DNA of 64,000 nucleotides. Source: Ilex aquifolium (Eukaryota > Streptophyta > Magnoliopsida > Aquifoliales > Aquifoliaceae). The position numbers and the translations under genes were made by a program. The notes below the pieces were generated by a model. It did no database searches, was not told the origin of the DNA, and was given only the letters and a program-made list of their open reading frames with translations. Position 1 is the stretch's first letter. Each line of letters starts with the position of its first letter. The stretch covers positions 22,333,844 to 22,397,843 of the forward strand of contig OX637402.1 in the NCBI GenBank assembly GCA_951799425.1, in the 5' to 3' direction. Of this stretch, positions 55,143-64,000 are shown in pieces.

Positions 55143-58100
55143 ATGAGGAACCGAAACAGTGGTAAAATCTCTTCCAAATGGATTCCGGTTTTCTCCATCT
55201 CTTTCTTCTTCCTTGGAATGCTCTTCACTAACAGGTATCTCTCTCTCTTTCTCTCTCAATTCTATGTCTTTTTGTGGATCTATTGGTTAAAGAAATCGAG
55301 GGTTTGGGTTGAAATTGTCAAAGAACAGTGATTTAAGCTAATTCTCTCTGCAATGGGTGCTTGTGTGTAATGATTGTGTTGGTAAGTTTGAAGTTTGATC
55401 TTGAATAGTCTTTGATTGTAGCTTATGAATTTGTGATTTTTAATCTGTTGCGACCCAGATTGTGGGCCCCGCCTGAATCCAATAGTCAGCTCATATCAAG
55501 CCATCGACGTGAACAAGAATTGCAGATCATTTCAGAGGACTGCACAACTAAGAAGGAGGTTTGTGTTGCACTTAACACATTGCCATCTCTGTCTCAAATT
55601 TCAAGTTTTTGAGTATTTTTATATCCGGGTAATTACACATTGTGCTTACATATTCACTGTTTAATTGTTCTCTGCATTAGAAGCCAGGACAAGAAAAAGA
55701 TGTGATGGACGAGGTTTACAGAGCACATGAAGCAATTCAGTGAGTTCATAGGCTTAAATAGTCCTAATTTTGGTGCATTTCTGTACTATACCCCATTCAC
55801 TATATCCATCTAATCTTCGGTTCAAGTCTGTGGTGTTAATTTAGAAACTTTTTGGTGAATTTTGCGGAGGCCTGATAGATCACTGGACAAGTCCATGTCG
55901 ATGCTTCAGATGGAGTTGGCTGCCACTCGGAGTACTCAAGAGATCGGGAGGTCTGATGGGTCATCTAGTGTCTCAGCCTCTTCACATGAGGGCCCTCCGA
56001 GGAAGAAGGCGTTTATGGTTATTGGAATTAATACTGCTTTTAGTAGTAGGAGGCGCCGTGATTCAGTTAGAGAGACATGGATGCCCCAAGGTACTAGCTT
56101 AATGTTATTATATGTTTGATGTTGATCTTGGTGTCATAGACCTCTTTGATCTGAAATTTACTATTTTGTTGGGCTACATTAGGGGACAAGCTTCTCAAAA
56201 TGGAGGAAGAAAAGGGAATTGTCGTCCGGTTCATGATTGGCCATAGGTAAACCAATTTTGTGTATCATTTCATTGGTGAAAGTAGCTCTACAATTTGTTA
56301 CAACAATTAAATTCTTGGGCAAGTGACCCTCGTTAATAGTTTTGGAAGTTACATATATCTCATTTTCTTCTTGTCTCAAGGAACAACATGATTGTGCCTA
56401 GTTGTGGGAGAGACACTGTAATGCCAGCGATCCTTGTCTCATGCTCTGCAGACTATGCATGCCCTTTTGAGCTTTTAGGAAACAATGAGATGTCAGCTTG
56501 TTATGTAAATGGATTAGTTTTGCATCACTTATTTACGGCTTCACCAAAAGTAAAGAGCAGAAATTGTTTAGGCTTACGAGTTAAATTTTGTTCCAGCTGA
56601 GGGTCTGATATGTTGTGCAAACTGCAAAGTTGTTTAAGTTGATAGTGTTGTAAGGTAGTTTAATGAGAGACTGAAGCAGATAAATTAAAATAGATCAAAG
56701 GGTTATTATGAGTTGTTTGGATGGATAATGAGCTACATGATATCCAATATTACAAAATCCACTACCAAGGCCGCATGATGATGTATAGGTACTTCTTTAG
56801 TGTTCATGGTGGGCTGCTAAAGCTGCAATGTGCGACTTGATTTTTTATCGTTGTTAATTCAGTATCTGGTAGATTAATTCGTACGGAATTACAGATAGAA
56901 AATTCATACCAACAGTGTTGGACCTACTGCAGGATTTGGTACATAGAGGGAATAATGGAACACCAAGCAACGACTCCTCAAGTTTTATAACCACTGAAAT
57001 GAGGCTTAGCCAGAGAGAGGTAAAGGATAAAGGACGGGATGGGGTTTTTGGAGATAGGTGGTGTAGAAGAAGAAAAATTGTGTATGACAATAAGGGACAT
57101 GGACATTTTCATAAGATATGGTGACCTTAATAGCTGATACTGTGGTTGAGATAGTTCATTCATGTCCTTGGATCATCAATTATTAAGCATTTCAAAAGAA
57201 GTTAGCCTGTCCTTTCTAATATTAGAGTCACTTTCTCCATTTTGGTATGTCCCAAAATCATAGTATAGTTCAAAAAGTGAAAAGTATTTTTTCAAAAAAT
57301 TTACCCAACATACCCTCGCATGAAATTTGTGGCTTTTTTGAAAAGTTCAAATTTCAAATTGATAGGTAGGGTGATATGGGAAATAGCAATGATTTAACTA
57401 TATCCTTAAAAAGTTGGATTCTCAGAAAAGGGCCCAAGTTGAGGGGGAGAGGGAGTAATGTTTATGGTGAGAAAAGCTAAAAGGAGAGAAGGGAAACGTA
57501 AGATAAGCAAGTTTCGTTGCATTAGACATTAGAAGCTCCCAAGTATAGAAGTTATTGTAGATGACATGCACTCTTTCTTTAAAATTGTTTGTAATAACAG
57601 AAGGCAGTTCCCTCAATTCGAATGGACATTATACTTTCTTTGTTTTAATTTTTTTTTTTCAGTATTGGGTAATTATGTAGGGCTACTTTGTGGTTGCATG
57701 AGATTATTTTTTTTTTATAATTAGGACAGATCTGTTACTTGATTCAAGTTATCAACTAGGTTCATGGCAGCCTACTCTCTGTCCACCAGATAGAGTACGA
57801 ATAGTTAGGCTTCAAATGTTCGCAGTTCGTTTTTGTTCCAGACCTTTAGTTATCTGGCATGGAGACCATTCCTTAGATCATTGATCTAGTGGGCTATTAT
57901 GCATGAGCATGTGGATTTGAGCATGAGAGGAACTACTTCCTTATCGATTTTATTTGCTCCAATGTTTTTTTATGCCAGCATGCCCAGTATATTGCGACGT
58001 CTGTTTGAATATAAACAATCCTTCCATAAATAGTGTTTTATGGTTATGTAGATGGAAAGTTCCCTTGAGTGAGAGCATTTATTGCCAAATCCGATTGAAT

Positions 58101-61100
58101 TTTTTTCCCCAAACAAATCTTTGATTCATATCCATAAATATCTAGCACAGACAAATTGAAAACTGACTATTTTTTATGATGAAAAATTGTTCACATGAAA
58201 CGATGCATGTGTATTGCTTGTGAATTTTCATTAATATAATGGAATATTCCAATATATGTAATAGATGATGATGTCGTCAAAGTTTTGAAAATCGGCCATT
58301 ATGGAGTGTAACGACTGTTACGTAATGGTAACAACGGAAAGCGATTCCGTTGCACCCCGTTTTCTCGGTCCTTTTTTATTTCACGACAGTAACGGGCCTT
58401 AACGGTTGTTACGTTTGGGTAACGGGTGTGTAACGCCGGTAACAGCCGATTCAGGTTAAAATGGACCGTTACAGGCCGTTTCGACCCGAAAATCCGAGTG
58501 ATGTGTAATCCCTTAGAAGAATCGATTTTTAACCACAAAACCCCGATTTTTTGCTCTCAATAATCCAATCGATTCACCATAACTTGAAATCTTAATCATT
58601 TGGATATAAAATAATGAAGATTCTACCGCAAAACTTCAATTGGATTTGATTCTTTTGAGGATTTTGAGAATGAATTAAAGAAGAACAAAGAAGAGAGAGA
58701 GAGGGAAAATGAGACTCAGGACTAACCTGGGGAGTGCCTAACAGTTCGTCTCTTCCCCATCTTTTGTTCACCTATTACTGAGTTTTTTTTTTTTTTTTCA
58801 TTTGGATCGCCAGAAAACCGAGTCCACCGGCTTCATGTGTTGTGAACGGAGGGAGTGGATAGAGATGACAAAGAAAAGAGGGAGATGCTTAAACACGTGG
58901 ATGTGGTTAAATGAGGCTGAGATGTTGGCCATCATATCCAAGCCACGTGAGATGGGTTCTTCTATTTTACTGTGCCTTGTTCCAAAATTCAACCACGATT
59001 AAGGGATAATATCTTCTGGTTTTAAACATTAAACCCACTTTTTATTTATGAACTTTTAATATAATAACACCATAATTATTATTTTTTCATGTACTAGCAT
59101 CTACACTTAACATGATTTTAGAATTGAAAAAAAAAAACATTCATTTTTAGAGATGGTGTGAATTGAAAAAAAAAAATTCACGCCTCTGGTTTCCATTACA
59201 GTCGCGTAACGTCTGTTATGCCACGCGTCCGTTACACCGTTACCGTTATCGTTACGGCGGCTATTACCGTTATTCATAACCATTGATGTTGTGGTCTATA
59301 TGGAATTTCAGAAATTGCCACTCTCATGCACTCGTTCTAGCTCCCACTCCCATTCTTGATATCCTAGGGTTGTAGATTTCCAATAGCAAATTTATATGGA
59401 GTATTGAAGTATAAATACATAAGTTACACTCTCTTCAACAATATAAACTTATGGAGTAGATGGTTGTTTAACATGGTATCAGACCAAGAAGTCTTGTGTT
59501 CGAATTTCGCTGCCACCCTAATTATTAAAAAAAGTTCTCATGTGCTAGACCCAAAATATAGCCTACACGTGAGGGGGTGTGTTGAAGTATAAATACTTAA
59601 CTTATATTCTCTCTAACTAGTTAAGTTTTTGGAGTAGATGGTTGTTTAACATGGAGAAACATATTTCTAGATGAAATCTTGAATAGCATTGTGGCTTCAT
59701 CAACAGAAATATGTCCAAATTTACCCCTTTTTTGGCTTAGTTGTGGCCCTTTCTATATGACAACATTTTCAGTTTAAGTCTTTAGAAGGCATAGTCATGT
59801 CCCTTGCGACCTGGTTTATTTCTTTCTTCACTTTGCAAACTGTCTAGTTTATTCCTAATCAGTCCCTCGTATCCCTTACCATGTTATCTTGTAAGTTGAC
59901 TTCTAGGATTCCATTGGCTCCTTAATCTAGGATTCCTTTGTCTTCTTGACTTAGTATCTCTTGGAACTACTTCACCTCAAATTGCTTTCAGGTGATGGTT
60001 TTCTGGCAGGTGGGGGGAAGGGCCTCTTAGTCCCGAACTTCGGGCCAACTTTTTGGCTTCAAGATCTGGAGATGAGGGAGATTTTAGCAAAAAAGTTGCA
60101 TCTGTTGTTCTGGGTTTTTATAATACTCCCAAAATTTTGGGTCAGGTTAGATCTATTAAGTTGTGGTTGAGTGACTTGGATCATGAGATTCTGTCTCATA
60201 AGTAGTTGTTGACAGTTACGTGCTCATTGGCTTGTGTTTGAATAGAATAATTTTGCAACAGTATTTTTATTTCACACATTGCACTTATTTTTGGTATGTC
60301 TTCCAGCATGGACATGTAGATAGATCATAGGTCAGTATTGAAATAACATGTTCCCCTAAAAGTGGGGACTACTCTGATAGTTTGTTTATTGGTTCAGTGC
60401 AACACGTAGCAGCATCTTGGATCGGGCTATTGACTCTGAAGATGCTCAGCATAAGGACTTCCTCAGGCTGGTTAGAAAGCACATGCCAATTTTACGAATT
60501 TTATTTGGGATATCTCACCATATCATGAACCACAATCTGCATTGTTGTGTAGGAGCATGTTGAAGGGTATCATGAATTGTCTGCAAAAACAAAAATTTTC
60601 TTTTCCACTGCTATTGCAAAATGGGATGCTGATTTCTACATCAAGGTTGACGATGATGTGCATGTCAATTTGGGTATAGACTGTCCACCTTTTTCCTTCT
60701 CCCTCGTCTTTTAGAAGATTGTTACCATTGTTTAACTCATCTTTGTTATGTGTTCTGCTTCTATAGGTATGCTAGCTGCAACTCTTGCCCGCCATCGTTC
60801 AAAGCCTAGAGTTTACATTGGGTGTATGAAATCTGGGCCTGTTCTTTCTCAAAAGTAATCCTAGAGCTTTCTTAGTGATGAAGATTTGCCTTTTCAACTT
60901 AAATTTTGCCTTCTTGCAATAGTGGTACATTTCTTCTTCTTCATATTTAACTCTTTTTGGTTCAATAGGACTGTTAAGTACCATGAACCAGAGTACTGGA
61001 AATTTGGGGAAGACGGGAATAAATACTTCAGGCATGCAACTGGGCAGATTTATGCCATCTCAAAGGATTTGGCTACATACATCTCAATTAACCAGTAAGG

Positions 61101-61619
61101 AAGCTCGATTTTCTTTCTCATGAGTATACTTGAGTGTTATGAAAGCTCATGCTTTGTAAATGTGATGACCATTTTCTTACTTGCTGAGATACACATTTGG
61201 TTGTTTGTGCGCATCTGGCGCCCTCACGTAAATCAGTTCTATTTAAAGCATTGGGATGTGAATAAATATAAATGGGCAAAATTCTTACATAATCTGCATT
61301 TAGGGACTCTGCTAATTAATGAAATTGAGGTGTAAAGGTAAATAATCTTGCAAGTTCAACAAAAGTTGGCCTTGTTTCAGGATACTGGTTATTCTTGTAA
61401 TCATAGTAGTGGAGCCTGCAATAAATTTTTTCAATTATTCAAACATAACATATTCTTTTAATCTTTTGGACATTGCTAAAATTTCTGGATCTGCTACTTG
61501 TGATTGTAGGCCCATATTACACAAGTATGCCAATGAAGATGTGTCACTTGGCTCATGGTTTATTGGTCTTGAAGTTGAGCACATTGATGAGCGCAATATG
61601 TGTTGTGGAACTCCACCAG
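55143..61619 (+). CDS. Beta-1,3-galactosyltransferase-like protein (family GT31), ten exons visible, 3' end beyond the window
   Basis: Exons: 55143-55234, 55459-55558, 55681-55739, 55879-56090, 56183-56246, 60398-60470, 60553-60673, 60767-60854, 60969-61094, 61510-61619; all GT-AG and in frame, 348 codons so far. A type II signal anchor (about residues 13-29) and a DUF4094-type stem come first ([20 protein letters not shown]). The GT31 domain then has [46 protein letters not shown], the metal-binding DDD at 233-235 in [27 protein letters not shown] and [20 protein letters not shown]. Plant members of this clade act in the Golgi on arabinogalactan-type glycans. About 50-60 residues (the CEWKA.. 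end) are missing because the last exon is past 64000. Intron 5 is 4.15 kb and transposon-rich. Confidence 0.93.
56247..58266 (+). other. GT31 intron 5, left part
   Basis: Non-coding intron sequence before the GTAACGG-rich element; no extra exon fits the GT31 protein here because exons 5 and 6 join directly ([12 protein letters not shown]). Confidence 0.6.
58275..59284. mobile_element. GTAACGG-rich putative hAT-like element in GT31 intron 5
   Basis: Both ends are packed with GTAACGG/CCGTTAC words: at least eight within 58305-58470, and again at 59205-59272. Left end CGTCAAAGTTTTGAAAATCGG and right end in reverse complement AATGGTTATGAATAACGG are weak inverted repeats. An imperfect 8-bp pair, GATGATGT (58267-58274) and GATGTTGT (59285-59292), may be the target duplication. 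No transposase frame. Confidence 0.55.
59402..59651 (+). mobile_element. 250-bp LTR retrotransposon (TRIM/SMART type) with 72-bp LTRs
   Basis: LTR1 59402-59473 and LTR2 59580-59651 are 72 bp each and clearly homologous. LTR2 runs from TGTTGAAGTATAAATAC to GGTTGTTTAACA, with the TGTT..AACA inverted ends of an LTR. Directly after LTR1 comes TGGTATCAGACC (59474-59485), a primer-binding site for initiator tRNA-Met. Directly before LTR2 is the purine tract GTGAGGGGG. The 5-bp duplication TGGAG lies at 59397-59401 and 59652-59656. The internal part is only 106 bp and non-coding. LTR1 starts TATT, one base off. It lies in intron 5 of the GT31 gene in sense orientation. Confidence 0.92.
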
Positions 61620-62117
61620 GTACTGTTCTTTGGAAATTTATTAATTTAAACAGTGTTCTGAATACGAGTACTAGTTAACTGGTTAAGATTTGACCTAATA
61701 ACATTGAGTTTGTTGGTTCGAACCTAAGGGCAGATATTTTGTGAAAAGTAATGCTAAGGATTAAGTTTGTATCCAATCTTCCCTCTTAGACCTCCATTAA
61801 TGGGGACTAAACTAGATGTTCTTTATTTATTTTAGAATGCTTCGAATTTATATCTTGGCTTCCCTAAAAATGGGTTCTTGACTACTCTTAGTGGGATTGG
61901 CACATGCTCATTGTTGAATATTTCACCACCAGATTGGCATGGACAGAAACCAGCATGGTTGGTTATGGTACCTTGTAAACTTTCTGCAATAATTAGTCAA
62001 GAATTTTGCAGAAAAGGCTTTGTGGGATGGAGGGTCCTATAAAGTGCAGAAAGAAAATGCCCCGTTCTTTTAGGAGTTTGTTTGGAGAACAAATTAGGAA
62101 GAAGGTTTCCGGTATTT
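61620..62117 (+). other. GT31 intron 10, left part
   Basis: Non-coding. No match to the expected last exon of GT31 proteins was found up to the window end. Confidence 0.5.
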
Positions 62118-62122
62118 GTTTG

Positions 62123-63583
62123 TGTTAAGAGTTCTACTTTCTTATTGTTCTACTTTCATATTAGATTATTTTCCTAATATTGTAATTTTTTTCAATCAAT
62201 ATATTATAACTCGTGATAGGGTGTTGGCAACACACACCCTACACACAATATTGTTATTCTCTTTCTTCCTCTCTTCTTTTTTTTCTCTCTTTCTTCCTTA
62301 ACCCTAATGTACAATTATTCAAATTTTAACTTGGTATCAATAACAAGATACTTGGGTGAGTAGAACCCAGCCCTAGGTGAGTGCCTCACTCGCCTAGTGG
62401 TTAGGCTGGCTCAGGACACATCAAGTTGTAATCGTCTATGTTTGTTCATCGGTTGCTGTGATCATTATTAGTTATTGTTGGGTGCCTGAATCCGTGTCCT
62501 TGTCTTAGGTGTCTAATCATGAAAGCACAAATTTTAGTGTTTTTATGTCAGTTTAGTGATTTTCAACTTAGTTTGTTGTTAGTTTAGTGCTTTCATCCTA
62601 GTTTAATTTCGATTCAGTGTTTTCAGCCTGATTTAGTGTTAGTGTAGTGGTTTTTTGCCCAATTCAGTGTTTTCAATTTGGTTTAGTGTCAAGCCAATGA
62701 TTTTGTGTACAATTTGGTGCTAGTTTAGTGGTTTTCACCCTTCATCCTAGTTTAGTACCAATTTTTAGAGTTTTCATTCCGGTTTAGTATTGTTTTTATG
62801 GTTTTCAACACCGGTTCAGTCCCTTTTTGATTGATTCAACTTCGGTTACGCTTCATTTACCCTGTTTTCAATTGTTGCAGTTTAATTTGTTGTTGATATG
62901 GTTCGTTGTGCTGTTGTTGATTATGTTCGTTTGTGTCGCTGGTATTGGTGGTAATGGTGCTATGTTTTTGTGTTTCTTTTCCTTTGCCATCACCGTGTTC
63001 TTTTCCCTTGTGTTGTCGTGATCATTGTTTTTTGTTGCTTGTTTTGCTGTGGTCGTTAATTGATTTTCTAGAAAACCAAAGGGATGTCTTAGACTTTACA
63101 TAGATCAACCACCTTGATTTGTTGCTCAGGGGGAGTATTGTATTAGTGTGTGTCGATTAGAGAAGTTTTTGAATGGTTTGAAGCAATCACCCAGAGTTTG
63201 GTTATTTCATTCTTAATTGTCCCTGTTTGCAGCCAAGTCAATGATTTTCTCACCAAACCATTGGTGTGGCCTACGCTTAGTAGCGTTTGTCCCAAGCATT
63301 TTTTATCTTTATGCTCCCTACTTGAGGGAAGTATTACTTTCCTATTGTTCTACTTTCTTATTATGTTATTTTCCTATTATGTTACTTTCCTATTGTTCTA
63401 TTTTTCTATTATGTTCTACTTTCCTAAGACTGTAATTATTTTCAAAATCAATTTATTATAATTTGTGATAGGGTGTTGGCAATGCACCCCCGACACATAA
63501 TATTGTTTCATATTTGCTTTCTTTCTCTCTTCTTCTTATCTTTCTCTTGGTTAACTCTACCAACAATTATTCAAGTTTCAACC
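62123..63583 (+). mobile_element. 1.46-kb copia-like non-autonomous LTR element in GT31 intron 10
   Basis: LTR1 62123-62331 and LTR2 about 63334-63583 share CTACTTTC..TATTGTTC, GTAATT.TTTTCAA.ATCAAT, GTGATAGGGTGTTGGCAA and ACAATTATTCAA. TGGTATCAATA at 62332 is a primer-binding site like that for tRNA-Met. A possible 5-bp duplication GTTTG is at 62118-62122 and 63584-63588. Before LTR2 is a fragment resembling the copia RNase H end (VNDFLTKPL) and a purine stretch TTGAGGGAAG. A second copia-type purine tract, CAGGGGGAG, is at 63128. The gag and most of pol are gone. Confidence 0.78.
62525..62825 (+). repeat. Degenerate short tandem repeat (GTTTAGTG..TTTTCA)
   Basis: Units of about 25-35 bases built on AGTTTAGTG and TTTTCA(A/T)CC(T/C) recur around ten times within the internal part of the copia-like element. 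Confidence 0.7.
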
Positions 63584-63588
63584 GTTTG

Positions 63589-64000
63589 CTTTTCTGAAAA
63601 ATAACCCATCAATTCTCTGCAAGAAAGTACAAGAAAATTAAGATCTTGTTGTGTTCCCTATTGGTCCACTCTCTATGCACAAACTCTTCTTTATTCGACA
63701 GATTCAAAGCATGTGTATGTTTTTTTAATTTCCCCGATGAATTTGAATTACTTTCAGATTTTTTTCATATTTTGCCCCTCTTCAAAAAACATGTATATCT
63801 GGGTAAAGAGGATCAAATGGTGACAAATCCGCTACTTAAGAAAAATAAAAGCATATCTTGTAACTTTGATACTTTCCAAATCATAAAATGATACTCATAG
63901 AATTTCTTTGGAATTTGGGCGTTCTTATCAGATACAGCTGGAGTTTTATATTTCCTTTCAATTTCTCACTCTCTGCCTTTCCCACACTACGAAAAGTGTT
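63589..64000 (+). other. GT31 intron 10 continuing to the window edge
   Basis: No exon recognised; the last GT31 exon must lie further downstream. Confidence 0.5.

Noticed and set aside
59474-59510. tRNA gene or tRNA-derived SINE at TGGTATCAGACC..GTGTTCGAATTTC
   Set aside because: A B-box-like word is present but there is no A box or cloverleaf; the flanking 72-bp LTRs, purine tract and 5-bp duplication fit an LTR element with a primer-binding site better.

Overview
This is an AT-rich stretch of a flowering-plant nuclear genome, almost certainly a eudicot. The evidence is spliced genes with GT-AG introns, a chloroplast-targeted GrpE, a CYP716-type P450 and a dense load of plant transposable elements. 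There is no sign of operons, CRISPR arrays or prokaryotic genes. Five genes look real: the 5' end of a CYP716-like P450 (1-263, minus, cut by the window edge); a two-exon small membrane protein (11429-11806, plus); chloroplast GrpE with three exons (19391-25281, minus); translation initiation factor eIF5 with an uninterrupted coding exon and a 5'-UTR intron (31968-33320, minus; leader near 35.7 kb); and a family GT31 beta-1,3-galactosyltransferase-like gene with ten exons visible (55143-61619, plus; last exon beyond the window). They are ordinary housekeeping or metabolic genes and do not form a shared pathway.  Layout. 0-0.35 kb: P450 start and its promoter. 1.0-2.8 kb: 5'-truncated LINE with target-site duplication (TSD). 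4.5-4.9 kb: 66-bp tandem repeat. 5.15-5.33 kb: small Mutator-like MITE. 5.8-9.9 kb: decayed gypsy-type gag-like gene split by a 1.6-kb hAT element. 11.4-11.8 kb: small membrane protein gene. 13.87-14.91 kb: diverged satellite-like array of about 182 bp period. 19.4-25.3 kb: GrpE, whose first intron holds a 2.5-kb LINE. 25.8-31.4 kb: transposon cluster (two Harbinger-like elements, a 1.2-kb foldback MULE, a 0.48-kb hAT). 32-35.8 kb: eIF5. 36.6-42.2 kb: complete but non-autonomous LTR retrotransposon with gag only, inserted next to the 5' end of a Helitron (42.19-45.27 kb). 45.8-50.6 kb: two inverted Harbinger-like elements placed tail to tail, one carrying a 3-kb gene-like Harbinger element. 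51.4-53.2 kb: possible copia LTR plus a decayed Helitron helicase. 55.1-64 kb: the GT31 gene, with introns holding a GTAACGG-rich element, a 250-bp LTR retrotransposon and a 1.46-kb copia-like element.  Most of the biological interest lies in the mobile elements. Many can be delimited to the base from terminal repeats and matching target duplications. The most unusual are the 250-bp LTR element with 72-bp LTRs, the tail-to-tail Harbinger pair, the Helitron with doubled termini, the gag-only LTR element with a tandem-repeat array where pol would be, and the 182-bp array. All calls were made by eye; no database search or alignment was run.
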